Shown: piece by piece, positions 29,121-36,156 of the stretch
Layout of the letters: every line of letters starts with the position of its first letter
Position numbering within the stretch: the stretch's first letter is position 1
Assembly (NCBI RefSeq): GCF_014643375.1
Contig: NZ_BMJJ01000022.1
Coordinates: forward strand, 1-36,156
From: Aureimonas glaciei
GTDB lineage: Bacteria; Pseudomonadota; Alphaproteobacteria; Rhizobiales; Rhizobiaceae
Reading direction: 5' to 3'
DNA: 36,156 nucleotides
Program-made: the position numbers and the translations under genes
The notes under the pieces: model-generated
Told to the model about the DNA's origin: nothing
Databases searched by the model: none
The model's input: only the letters and a program-made list of their open reading frames with translations

Positions 29121-29467
29121 CGGACGACTGCCGGATTGCGGCTCGTGAGCAGTGGAATGACGATCGATGTCACGCCCGCGAGGACGTGAGGCCACCAGAT
29201 ACGGTCCGCGAAGCCGAACAGCCACGGCGACGCTGCCAGGAAAATGCCCGAGACGACATCATTCGCCAAGTGAACCTTCATCGGGATGAGCTTGATGAGG
29301 CTCAGCTCGTATCGTGTGAACAGGCTGAAAAAGATCACGCTTACGCCCAGGATTCTGGGAACGAGTTCGGCCGCGGAGCCGTCTGCGAACCCCAGCAGGA
29401 ACGGGCCACCAATCAGAACCGCCCCGTAGAGATAGTCGATCACGCCGTGGATCCTGGTCGGAATCAT
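29114..29467 (-). CDS. SPW repeat membrane protein, minus strand
   Basis: A 117-aa protein with four hydrophobic helices in two repeats. The second bears the diagnostic SPWLFGFADRIWWPHVLAG, and the first has a matching GPFLLGFADGSAAELVPRIL. ATG at 29467 has GGGGGA 7 nt upstream. SPW-repeat proteins are bacterial membrane proteins of unknown role. It is wedged between terminase and portal genes on the opposite strand, a clear accessory insertion, overlapping the terL stop by 7 bp. Confidence 0.82.
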   Translation of the reverse strand: MIPTRIHGVIDYLYGAVLIGGPFLLGFADGSAAELVPRILGVSVIFFSLFTRYELSLIKLIPMKVHLANDVVSGIFLAASPWLFGFADRIWWPHVLAGVTSIVIPLLTSRNPAVVRQ

Positions 29468-29540
29468 GGTCACGTCCCCCGGTTAGCGGTCCGTTAAACA
29501 AATCCTTTCAACGGCAGATGTTCCTCAAAGGCCCTATTTG

Positions 29541-30932
29541 ATGACCGGATCTGTCGACCAGAAGCATCCTGACTACTCCGATCGGCAGCCCGAGTGGAAG
29601 GAAATGCGCGACTGCGCCCGCGGCCAGCATGCGGTCAAGGAAGCGGCCGAGGAATACCTGCCGATGCCGTCCGGCTTCAGGGCCCAGGACGATGGCGGCC
29701 GCGCCATGTACGGCGCCTACATGAAGCGGGCGCAGTTCCCCGAGATCCTGGGCCCAACCGTTCGAGGCATGGTCGGCATCATCCATCGCACCGAGACGCA
29801 GATCGACCTGCCGACCAGCATGCTCGGGCTGTGGGAGAAGGCGACGGTCGACGGCCTTTCGCTCGAGGCTTTCCATCGCCGCGTCACAACCGACATTCTG
29901 CTGACCGGCCGATACGGCATCCTTGTCGATGCCCCGCCGGAAGGCAGCGACATGCCCTACCTCGCCGGCTACTCGGCCGAGGCGCTGATCAACTGGTCCG
30001 ACGCTCGCGACTTCTACGTCCTCGACGAGGGCGGACTGACACGCGAGGGCTTCTCCTGGACCGAGAAGCGCAAGTTCCGGGTGCTGGAATTGCTCGACGG
30101 CCGCTATGTCGTCAGCCGTTACAGCGAGACCACAAAGGATGACGGCGAAGTCGTGCCGACCAAGCGCGGCGGCGGTGTGTTCGAGGAGATCCCGTTCGTC
30201 GTCATCAGCAGCCGCGATCTGTCTGTCGCGCCCGACGAGCCGCCGCTGATCGGCGTGGCCCGCGCGGCGCTGGCGCTCTACCGGCTCGACGCCGACTACC
30301 GCCATCAGCTCTTCTGGAGCGGACAGGAAACGATGGTCGTCATCAATGGCGATGCGCCTTCCGCGATCGGCGCGGGCATCGTCGTGAGCCTGAAGAGCGG
30401 AGAGACCGCCGAGGGGAACGAGCTTCGGCCTGACGTGAAGTATGTAGGCCCTGCAGGAACTGGCATCGCCGCTCACCGCGTCGCCATTCAGGACGAGCGA
30501 GACAATGCCGTCGCCGCCGGCGCTCGCATCTTCGACAGCGTCCAGCGCGCTCAGGAGAGCGGTGAGGCGCTTCGGCTACGGTATGCGGCGCAGACCGCTA
30601 CCTTGACCTCTATCGCTCAATCAAGCGCAGCAGGGCTGGAGAAGGCGCTCCGCTACATCGCCATCATGACCGGTGCCAACCCGGACGAGGTGGTCGTCAA
30701 GCCGAACCTCGACTTCCTCGACGCGACCATGACGCCGCAGGATGCCGCGGCGCTGGTCACGGCTTGGCAGAACAACGCCATCAGCTACGAGACGCTGTAC
30801 GAGAACCTCCAGCGCGGCGAGATTGCCAGTTCGGAGCGGACGGCCGAGGAAGAGTTCGCGCAGATGCAGCGAGAGCAGTTCGAGCCGGATGAGGTCCGGG
30901 CTGCACTGTTGCTGCCACCCGCGGGTGGGTGA
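29541..30932 (+). CDS. Portal protein (DUF4055 family)
   Basis: A 463-aa protein with the DUF4055 features: RDCARGQHAVKEAAEEYLPM at the N-terminus, YGAYMKRAQFPEILGPTVRG, then FHRRVTTDILLTGRYGILVD, then YRLDADYRHQLFWSGQETMV, and a C-terminal LTSIAQSSAAGLEKALRYIA. The portal ring is the DNA entry channel of the head and docks the terminase. ATG at 29541 has AAAGG 9 nt upstream. It is separated from terL by the antisense SPW gene. Confidence 0.88.
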   Translation: MTGSVDQKHPDYSDRQPEWKEMRDCARGQHAVKEAAEEYLPMPSGFRAQDDGGRAMYGAYMKRAQFPEILGPTVRGMVGIIHRTETQIDLPTSMLGLWEKATVDGLSLEAFHRRVTTDILLTGRYGILVDAPPEGSDMPYLAGYSAEALINWSDARDFYVLDEGGLTREGFSWTEKRKFRVLELLDGRYVVSRYSETTKDDGEVVPTKRGGGVFEEIPFVVISSRDLSVAPDEPPLIGVARAALALYRLDADYRHQLFWSGQETMVVINGDAPSAIGAGIVVSLKSGETAEGNELRPDVKYVGPAGTGIAAHRVAIQDERDNAVAAGARIFDSVQRAQESGEALRLRYAAQTATLTSIAQSSAAGLEKALRYIAIMTGANPDEVVVKPNLDFLDATMTPQDAAALVTAWQNNAISYETLYENLQRGEIASSERTAEEEFAQMQREQFEPDEVRAALLLPPAGG

Positions 30933-31104
30933 GGGGGACGCAACACGTCTCTAAGTGTATTCGCATATTGTAGACGGACGAAAATTATAGTGTGCGCGCG
31001 CCGTCCATCGAGTGGAAATACAACGGCGCTGCTGTGCCAGATCGCACCTCAGTTATGGGTTTCGGGTCTTGCATCACTACTCGGCAGCACGCGGTATCAA
31101 GATG

Positions 31105-31719
31105 CTACTTGATGAACTCTAGTCGCTGTGGATCAGCGGTTCGCTGAACATTATAATAGCTTACATTCGCAACATGCGTCGACCCAAATCGCTGCTTCCC
31201 CTGAAAGTCGTAGCCGACAATCAAAAGGCAAAGCGCTTGCAAAGGAGAGCCTTTCGCCAGCGGCAAATCGGGGAAAGAAGTTGATACCTCAGACACCGAC
31301 CCCGGCTGCAAAATTACAGTTTTCAGAAAGCCAAAATCACTCGGGTCAGCTGGCTTTCCCTGAAAGTACTTCCCATCGTCATTGCTTGGGTGTTTACAAG
31401 ATTTCTCATTAAGCTTCTGAACTGAAACGAACACCCTTTCAATGATCGCGGGCCTATTCCCTGCGTTGATAGCCTGAAACGTCAATCCGATCGAGCTGCT
31501 CTCGCTATCCTTGCCGTTACGATATTCTGCTGGTGGGGTGAGGCGAAAACCCACTAGATAGACTGTCTCGGACACTCTTACGGAAACATATGCGGTGTAA
31601 ACGCTGACCGAAACGGCAGCCACCGTCAGAAGCAGTTGAAAATTGCTCGACAGCCAGGCTCCAACATGATCGGCGCCGTCATCGAAAGCCGCCTTCACCC
31701 TTCTAACCCAGTCCGGCAT
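31105..31719 (-). CDS. Membrane-anchored hypothetical protein, minus strand
   Basis: The 204-aa product has a cytoplasmic-like N-terminus, one hydrophobic helix (FQLLLTVAAVSVSVYTAYVS, about 27-46) and a beta-rich domain with YLVGFRLTPPAEYRNGK and RPAIIERVFVSVQKLNEKSC. The stretch 30940-31740 is clearly less GC-rich than the flanking genes, which indicates separate acquisition. It lies between portal and scaffold genes on the opposite strand. A host-protecting (superinfection exclusion) role is plausible but unproven. Confidence 0.65.
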   Translation of the reverse strand: MPDWVRRVKAAFDDGADHVGAWLSSNFQLLLTVAAVSVSVYTAYVSVRVSETVYLVGFRLTPPAEYRNGKDSESSSIGLTFQAINAGNRPAIIERVFVSVQKLNEKSCKHPSNDDGKYFQGKPADPSDFGFLKTVILQPGSVSEVSTSFPDLPLAKGSPLQALCLLIVGYDFQGKQRFGSTHVANVSYYNVQRTADPQRLEFIK

Positions 31720-31806
31720 TCATATACCCTGTTTACGCGATCAAGCATGCCGCTCCCGCGCGGTAGCCCCGTCCACAATTCGGAATTTGCAACATAGGAG
31801 TGGCGA

Positions 31807-32088
31807 GTGGCAGCGCAAGCGAATGTTTCTCGAAGAGGGTGGGTCCTGATCACAGGGGCCATTCCTGCCGGCTGCGCACGGGCATGGCAGGCTATCGTCG
31901 ACGGCAACTCGGTCGCCGGCATCTTTAAGATTGTGGCAGGCGGCACCTTCATGCTGTCCTACCAAGCCGCGGGCGATGGGAAGCCGACGGTCGAGGGGTT
32001 CGCAACCTTCGATAAAGCGCAAGAGCGAGCAAACCTCGTCCTCAGCACCAGAATGGTCGTCGGCAAGCCGATCGGACTCGCTGCTTAG
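31807..32088 (+). CDS. Hypothetical protein with GTG start
   Basis: A 93-aa protein (AAQANVSRRGWVLITGAIPA ... FKIVAGGTFMLSYQAAGDGK, ending MVVGKPIGLAA). GTG at 31807 has AGGAG 6 nt upstream. It is followed by a strong terminator, so it forms its own transcription unit between portal and scaffold genes. No family recognised. Confidence 0.55.
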   Translation: MAAQANVSRRGWVLITGAIPAGCARAWQAIVDGNSVAGIFKIVAGGTFMLSYQAAGDGKPTVEGFATFDKAQERANLVLSTRMVVGKPIGLAA

Positions 32089-32116
32089 TCCCCACCCTCA
32101 CCGCCCTTTTCCCTAG

Positions 32117-32139
32117 GCCCGCTTTCCGCGGGCTTTTTT
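32117..32139 (+). terminator. Rho-independent terminator
   Basis: GCCCGC (32117-32122), loop TTTCC, GCGGGC (32128-32133), then TTTTTTA. The clearest terminator in the window; it separates the preceding small gene from the scaffold/capsid genes. Confidence 0.9.
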
Positions 32140-32174
32140 AATGCCTGCAGTGCGGGCGATTATGGAGCAAGCCA

Positions 32175-32957
32175 GTGGCTTTGAAAGCTATCGTCGACAG
32201 CCTTGATGGCGTCGATGCCGCCTTCCACGACCTCTACGAGGAGAAGGACGGCAAGTTCGCCCTCCAGATCGAGGGGATCGAGTCTCATCCCGGCGCGCAG
32301 TCGCTGAAGGCGGCGCTCGATCGCGTCCGGTCTGAGAAGCGCGCCGTCACCGACAAGTTGACCGCCGCCGAAAGCCGGCTGGAAGGCCTGCCGGAAGACT
32401 TCGACGCCGACGCCTACGAGACGATGCGCGGCTTGGCCGAGGGCAAGGAGCCTCCGAAGCTGGAGGAGCGCCTCGAGCGCCAGAAGGCTGACCTGGAGAA
32501 GAAGCACAAGGCCGAGAAGGACCGCCTCGAAGCACGGGCCAACAAGCTCGACGGCACACTCCGCCGTGTCATGGTCGACGAAGGCCTGACCAAAGCGCTG
32601 CTCGATGCCGGCATCGACAAGTCCTTCCTCCCGGCCGCCAAGGCGCTGCTGAAGGAGAAGGGGCAGATCAAGCTCGTCGAGGACGACGACGCCATCCAGG
32701 TTTTCGCCGACGACGGTGTGAATGACCGCACCGCTCTCTCCGACTACGTCCGCAAGTGGTCGACCGAGGACGAGGGCAAGCCCTTTATCGCCAAGCCGAC
32801 CGGCGGCGGTGCTGGCGGCGGAGACGGCAAGCGCTTCGGCGAGAACCCGTTCGACCCGAAGAACCCGAACCGGACGAAGCAGCAAGAGCTGATCGTCGCG
32901 AACGACGCCAAGGCCCGCCAGATGGCCGAGGCCGTGGGCATCAAGCCCTACTGGTAA
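32175..32957 (+). CDS. Scaffold-like head protein
   Basis: A 260-aa protein with a long charged coiled coil (EERLERQKADLEKKHKAEKD, about 80-130), helices around LTKALLDAGIDKSFLPAAKA, and a Gly-rich linker before a basic end (NPNRTKQQELIVANDAKARQ). Such proteins sit just before the major capsid gene and template head assembly. GTG start at 32175 with GGAG 7 nt upstream. Confidence 0.78.
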   Translation: MALKAIVDSLDGVDAAFHDLYEEKDGKFALQIEGIESHPGAQSLKAALDRVRSEKRAVTDKLTAAESRLEGLPEDFDADAYETMRGLAEGKEPPKLEERLERQKADLEKKHKAEKDRLEARANKLDGTLRRVMVDEGLTKALLDAGIDKSFLPAAKALLKEKGQIKLVEDDDAIQVFADDGVNDRTALSDYVRKWSTEDEGKPFIAKPTGGGAGGGDGKRFGENPFDPKNPNRTKQQELIVANDAKARQMAEAVGIKPYW

Positions 32958-32965
32958 GCATCCCC

Positions 32966-33035
32966 GGCGTCAGTGACGCCACCAGAGCCAGGCTGCGCCC
33001 AGTGGGGTGGCCGATCCGATCCTTTCACCCCACTG
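32966..33035 (+). promoter_or_regulatory. Structured leader of the major capsid gene
   Basis: Two inverted repeats lie in the 96-bp gap: GGCGTCA-G-TGACGCC (32966-32980), and CAGTGGGGTG (33000-33009) with CACCCCACTG (33026-33035), a perfect 10-bp stem with a 16-nt loop. The second ends 10 bp before the AGGAG that serves the capsid ATG at 33054. It may stabilise capsid mRNA or attenuate transcription; no T-tract follows. Confidence 0.65.
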
Positions 33036-33053
33036 TCTCAATAGGAGCCTCTC

Positions 33054-34058
33054 ATGGCCACCACACGCCTGAGCGACGTCATCTATGGCCCGCTCTTCCT
33101 CCCCACGACGATCCAGCGCATCGCGCAGCTTTCGCGCATCCGCAACTCGCCAATCGTCTCGGCCGACGCGCAGCTTCAGCAGTTCGCGAACGGCCCTGGC
33201 GATCTCGTCCAGATGCCGTTCTGGAACGACCTGACCGGCATCTCCAACGTCTCGACCGATGATCCGGCCCAGAACGCCACGCCGAACAAGCTGACCCAGG
33301 GCCAGGACATGGCTCGGAAGATCCGCCGCAACAACGGCTGGCAGTCGGCCAATCTGGTCGCTTCCATGCTCGCCGAGGATCCGCTCGACGCCGTCGCTCA
33401 GCTCATCGCCGAATATTGGGTGCGCGAAGAGCAGCGTATCATGGGCCAGCAGATGGCGGGCGTGTTCGCCTCGGCGGGCATGGCCGGCAACGTGCTCGAC
33501 GTGGCGTCAGAAGACGGCGCCGTCGCACCCATCAATCTCGATGCCGAGGTCGCGTCGAATGCCTATGCCCTGCTCGGGGAGTATGGGCAGACGCTGTCCG
33601 CGGTGATGATGCACTCGCGGGTGTTCTACAACCTGCGGGCCCAGCGGGCGATCGAATTCGGCCGCGACCCGGTGACTGGGCTCGAGTTCACGCGGTGGGA
33701 CGACAAGGACGTCTTCGTGTCCGACCAGTGCCCGCGCGAGGCTGGCGATACGAGCGGCTTCAAGTACACGTCCTACCTCTTCGGCAACGGCGCCATCGGC
33801 TATGCCGAGGCAACCGGCGCCGGTGGGCCCAAGAAGCCGGTCGAGCTCGACAGCGCGCCGTCCGCCGGCAACGGCGAGGGCGTCGAGACGGTCTGGTATC
33901 GCCGCCACTGGGTCATGCACCCGCGCGGCGTCCAGTTCAGCGCGACCCCGGCTTCCGCGTCCGGCGTCACAGATGCGGAACTGGCTGCGGGCGGCAGCTG
34001 GACCCGTGTCTACGATCCGAAGCTGATCCGCATGGTGGCCGTCATCACGAACGGCTGA
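33054..34058 (+). CDS. Major capsid protein
   Basis: The 334-aa protein begins MATTRLSDVIYGPLFLPTTI and has GPGDLVQMPFWNDLTGISNV, then KLTQGQDMARKIRRNNGWQS, then REEQRIMGQQMAGVFA and YRRHWVMHPRGVQFSATPAS. This is the arrangement of HK97-fold coat proteins without a large delta domain. Position after the scaffold, the strong AGGAG and the following hairpin fit a highly expressed capsid gene. Confidence 0.85.
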   Translation: MATTRLSDVIYGPLFLPTTIQRIAQLSRIRNSPIVSADAQLQQFANGPGDLVQMPFWNDLTGISNVSTDDPAQNATPNKLTQGQDMARKIRRNNGWQSANLVASMLAEDPLDAVAQLIAEYWVREEQRIMGQQMAGVFASAGMAGNVLDVASEDGAVAPINLDAEVASNAYALLGEYGQTLSAVMMHSRVFYNLRAQRAIEFGRDPVTGLEFTRWDDKDVFVSDQCPREAGDTSGFKYTSYLFGNGAIGYAEATGAGGPKKPVELDSAPSAGNGEGVETVWYRRHWVMHPRGVQFSATPASASGVTDAELAAGGSWTRVYDPKLIRMVAVITNG

Positions 34059-34059
34059 G

Positions 34060-34080
34060 GGCAGGGGCCTCGGCCCCGCC
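34060..34080 (+). terminator. Stem-loop after the major capsid gene
   Basis: GGC-A-GGGGCC, loop TC, GGCCCC-GCC (34060-34080) forms a very stable hairpin with one bulge, directly after the capsid stop and followed by TATTCCCCC. It may partly terminate transcription or protect the capsid mRNA; the T-run is poor. Confidence 0.5.
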
Positions 34081-34113
34081 TATTCCCCCGCCCCATCATC
34101 CTGGAGAAAATCC

Positions 34114-34668
34114 ATGACTTCCGAACTTCAGAACGATCCGCTCCTGGCGGAGGCGATCGCACGCCGTGACGAAAGCCGCGCACAGATCCTACGGGCCCGC
34201 GCGAACCGCACCGGTGGCAACTCCGTCGAACGGCTGGCAGCAGCTTTCGACAAGATGGCCGCGCAGGCTGAGAAGGCATCCCGTCAGTCCACCGACGCCC
34301 TCGGCGATATCGACCAGCCGCAGCCCGACAAAGCCGGCACCGCTCCGACGCTGTCGGACAGTGCTGGCAACTTCGCACCCAACCCGGCAGTCGCCAACGT
34401 TGGCGGCATCGGCGTCGAGGCGAGCAACACGAAGGCCGGGACCGGTCAGCAGGCGGAGAAGCCGGAAGACGTCGATCTGTCTGGTGCGACCGCCGGCGTC
34501 GGTACGGACGGTGAAATCGGCGGCAACAGTGCCGAGATCCCCACCGACTGGGAAGGCTCGCACTGGCGCACTCGTGTCGCGCTTGCCGAGAAGATCAGCG
34601 GCCGAGACGACGTGAAGACCGAAGAGGCCAACGCGATCATCGCCGCCGAGGTCGCGCGCCGCCGATAA
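34114..34668 (+). CDS. Hypothetical head-region protein
   Basis: A 184-aa acidic protein: an N-terminal helix (DPLLAEAIARRDESRAQILR), then a Gly/Asp/Ala-rich flexible middle, and a C-terminal WRTRVALAEKISGRDDVKTE helix. Proteins of this shape between capsid and connector genes can be head accessory factors. GGAG lies 7 nt before the ATG. No family recognised. Confidence 0.65.
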   Translation: MTSELQNDPLLAEAIARRDESRAQILRARANRTGGNSVERLAAAFDKMAAQAEKASRQSTDALGDIDQPQPDKAGTAPTLSDSAGNFAPNPAVANVGGIGVEASNTKAGTGQQAEKPEDVDLSGATAGVGTDGEIGGNSAEIPTDWEGSHWRTRVALAEKISGRDDVKTEEANAIIAAEVARRR

Positions 34669-34674
34669 GGTCAG

Positions 34675-34704
34675 TAGGGCCGCCTCTGAACTCGGGCGGC
34701 CCTA
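34675..34704. terminator. Stem-loop between convergent genes
   Basis: TAGGGCCGCC pairs with GGCGGCCCTA (10 bp) around a 10-nt loop. It lies between the plus-strand gene ending at 34668 and the minus-strand gene ending at 34712, a position for a bidirectional terminator. No T-tract on either side. Confidence 0.5.
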
Positions 34705-34711
34705 TCGCTGG

Positions 34712-34921
34712 CTACGAAGGATGGGCTTCAGTTTCAGCGACGCCGCCATCGCCTACGAGCTTCTCTTTGACCCGCTCGATTTCCGCGTCGTCGACCTCGA
34801 TGGCGTGGCCGGAATCGTTCGGCAAACCGCCTGCGGTCTGGCTGATGTTCTCGTTCTTGGGACGAGCATTGACGCCGTCCGAGATCGGCGCCGCTGGGGT
34901 TTTCTTATCCGTTTCGCTCAT
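34712..34921 (-). CDS. 69-aa hypothetical protein, minus strand
   Basis: It reads MSETDKKTPAAPISDGVNAR and ends in an acidic part (VDDAEIERVKEKLVGDGGVA). GAGGAGG lies about 5 nt before the ATG at 34921. Probably disordered; no family recognised. It interrupts the plus-strand structural genes. Confidence 0.5.
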   Translation of the reverse strand: MSETDKKTPAAPISDGVNARPKNENISQTAGGLPNDSGHAIEVDDAEIERVKEKLVGDGGVAETEAHPS

Positions 34922-35000
34922 TTGGTCCTCCTCTGATTGAGGCTGAACGCGCGACCGCTCTTTTCGTGACATCCGACCCGAACCAGATCGAGGGCGTCCC

Positions 35001-35504
35001 ATGGCCGACACCTATGGCACCCGGGCAGAAGCCGATGCCTATCTCCTCGCTCGGGGGAGCACCGCATGGGCCTCCGCCACCGAAACGGCTCGAGATGCGG
35101 CGCTGATCCGCGCATCGGGCTACATCGACGGGCGCTATCGCGCGCGGTTCTCTGGCCGAAAGGCGGAGGGCCGGGCCCAGACGCGTGAATGGCCGCGGGT
35201 CGGTGCGACCGACGCATCCGGCGAAGAGATCGGCGAGACCGAGGTTCCGTCCGAAGTGCTCGACGCGACATTTGAGGCTGCCGCGCGGGAACTGTCGTCG
35301 CCGGGCTCACTCGCGCCAGACTTTGACGCCGGAACTCTGATCAAGCGCGAGAAGGTGGGGCCGATCGAGACCGAGTACGCAACGCCAATCGACGCGGCGG
35401 CCGCGCGTCCGGTGGTGTCCATCATCGACGACATCCTTTCCGGTCTCCTCACCAGTGACAGCGCCACCACGACTGGCGGCGTTTCCTTCCTATTGAGAGC
35501 GTGA
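35001..35504 (+). CDS. Head-tail connector protein (DnaT-like fold)
   Basis: A 167-aa protein starting YGTRAEADAYLLARGSTAWA, with a conserved AALIRASGYIDGRYRARFSG segment, EWPRVGATDASGEEI and a VPSEVLDATFEAAAREL helix. This is the pattern of the phage DnaT-like / head-tail adaptor (gp6-like) proteins that bind below the portal. GAGGG lies 6 nt before the ATG. Confidence 0.78.
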   Translation: MADTYGTRAEADAYLLARGSTAWASATETARDAALIRASGYIDGRYRARFSGRKAEGRAQTREWPRVGATDASGEEIGETEVPSEVLDATFEAAARELSSPGSLAPDFDAGTLIKREKVGPIETEYATPIDAAAARPVVSIIDDILSGLLTSDSATTTGGVSFLLRA

Positions 35505-35896
35505 TGCAGACCTTCGATTATACCCGCCCGCGAGCCACAGCCGAGCGCCTCATCGCTCGGTTCGGCAAGGCGGCCGTGCTTCGGAAAAGCGTCGCTGCAG
35601 ATCCGGACCCATACGACCCGGACGCGGGGACGACCTCGTCCGAGTTCACAGCGATCGAAGTGGTGGAGCTCAACAGCGAGTTGCGCGACGCCACTGGCAC
35701 GCTGATAGATCAGACTTCGCACAAGTTGCTCGTCAGCACAGCCGCCGGCGTAGAGCCGCAGGATGAGGACGCAGTGGCCATCGGCCTCAGCACGGACGAG
35801 GTGGGCGAAGGCACGATCTGGCTGATGATCGCGAAGGTTCTGCCGCTGGCTCCGGGCAGCATGACGCTCCTCTACGAAATCACGCTGGAATCCTGA
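35504..35896 (+). CDS. Putative head-closure or neck protein
   Basis: A 130-aa protein (MQTFDYTRPRATAERLIARF, then FGKAAVLRKSVAADPDPYDP, then a beta-rich part with EDAVAIGLSTDEVGEGTIWL). This resembles small head-tail joining (stopper) proteins with a beta-barrel. The ATG at 35504 overlaps the preceding stop (TGATG). Its stop overlaps the next start in the same way. Confidence 0.65.
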   Translation: MQTFDYTRPRATAERLIARFGKAAVLRKSVAADPDPYDPDAGTTSSEFTAIEVVELNSELRDATGTLIDQTSHKLLVSTAAGVEPQDEDAVAIGLSTDEVGEGTIWLMIAKVLPLAPGSMTLLYEITLES

Positions 35897-36050
35897 TGGC
35901 GATCCGCGACACGATCGAAACACTGCTCTCCCGGTATGACAAGGCGCTGCGTGAGGCGTTCCTGGCCGCTATCGACGACATACGCAACGGCGTCACGCTG
36001 AAGGCAGTGGTCGAGAAGCTTGAACGCGGAGACGTTGCTGGCGCGGTCGA
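35896..36050 (+). pseudogene. MuF-like head morphogenesis gene, 5' fragment broken by an insertion
   Basis: The fragment reads MAIRDTIETLLSRYDKALRE, then FLAAIDDIRNGVTLKAVVEK and LERGDVAGAV. This is the N-terminal helical start of MuF/SPP1 gp7-like minor head proteins, normally several hundred residues long. The frame continues only 15 further codons, to a stop at 36096, through sequence unlike the family and containing an IS21-like end. The rest of the gene should reappear beyond the insertion. If instead it is a complete 66-aa protein, its end is 36096. Confidence 0.6.
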
Positions 36051-36156
36051 TGTGTGCACGGCGGTGACAAACCAGGCCACAGGAGCGCCGGCATAACGCC
36101 GAGTGCGGCGGAGTAAAATCCGGCCAGTGGTTAGGCTGTTCTCTTTTGCAGAGGGC
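36051..36156. mobile_element. Putative left end of an IS21-like insertion sequence
   Basis: The sequence starts TGTGTGCACGGCGG and holds two similar 28-bp units, 36056-36083 and 36103-36130, that match at 19 of 28 positions and share CGGCGG, AAA and GGCCA. IS21-family elements typically begin TG and carry two repeats (L1, L2) at the left end. The MuF-like frame is lost exactly here. No transposase is visible because the window ends. Confidence 0.5.

Larger units (their letters stand above)
4618..36156. mobile_element. Temperate-phage prophage (left part, runs off the right edge)
   Basis: A continuous block of phage genes: leftward recombination operon, CI/Cro immunity region with shared operators, rightward replication operon, terminase, portal, scaffold, capsid and connector genes. 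The left boundary is approximate and taken at the terminator after the leftmost phage gene. Tail, lysis and integrase genes are not visible. An apparent insertion element breaks the MuF-like gene at about 36050, so the prophage may be defective. Confidence 0.93.

Noticed and set aside
29508-30476. 322-aa minus-strand frame antisense to the portal gene
   Set aside because: Shadow of a recognisable portal protein; no ribosome-binding site.
30960-31000. TATAAT-like hexamer on the minus strand in the AT-richer gap
   Set aside because: It lies downstream of the 31105-31719 gene on that strand and has no suitable -35; judged chance in AT-rich DNA.

Overview
The window looks like a high-GC alphaproteobacterial chromosome, probably Hyphomicrobiales (Rhizobiales). 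It carries conserved host genes on the left, a resident temperate phage from about 4.6 kb to the right edge, and phage proteins of a type common in rhizobial prophages, including a GcrA-family regulator. No rRNA, tRNA or CRISPR array was recognised.

Host segment (1-~4.4 kb): two near-identical 113-bp intergenic repeats, a DUF4864 exported protein, a small acidic protein, a DUF2171 protein with a clear terminator, a YkgJ-type cysteine-cluster protein, the pseudokinase SelO and a short hypothetical gene. The host/prophage junction lies somewhere in 4200-4617; no att site could be fixed because the right end of the prophage is outside the window.

Leftward early operon (10841 down to 4674, minus strand): it starts at a promoter embedded in three operators and ends at a terminator (4618-4647). 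It encodes two small proteins, a coiled-coil protein, a RecE-like PD-(D/E)XK exonuclease, a RecT-like annealing protein, a DUF5131 (Gp37/Gp68) protein with a radical-SAM-like Cys motif, an HNH protein, small proteins, a Lar-like restriction-alleviation protein and an AlpA-like regulator. Most genes overlap by ATGA or TGATG, so they are probably translationally coupled.

Immunity region (10.85-15.3 kb): a lambda-like layout with three operators on each side sharing the core GTCGGA-N4-TCCGAC. An S24-family CI repressor and a divergent Cro-like gene sit at the right cluster. Between the clusters are lysogenic-conversion-type genes: an OafA-like acyltransferase, a two-gene membrane-protein operon and a tandem pair of small paralogues.

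Rightward early/middle operon (15305-24736): mostly overlapping genes for a Cro-like protein, small proteins, an RMF-like protein, a GcrA homologue, a RuvC-like resolvase, an HNH protein, a DpdA-like 7-deazaguanine DNA transglycosylase directly coupled to a QueF-like T-fold protein, a DnaB-type helicase and a DUF6362 putative regulator. The DpdA/QueF-like pair, together with the Lar-like protein, suggests a prophage that replaces some guanines with a 7-deazaguanine and resists restriction.

Late region (24.7-36.2 kb): small terminase, large terminase, DUF4055 portal, scaffold, major capsid, head-tail joining proteins and the start of a MuF-like head morphogenesis gene. Seven single genes on the opposite strand are scattered through it. 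The MuF-like reading frame appears to be broken at about 36050 by the left end of an IS21-like element, which would make the prophage defective. No integrase or lysis cassette is recognisable in the window.
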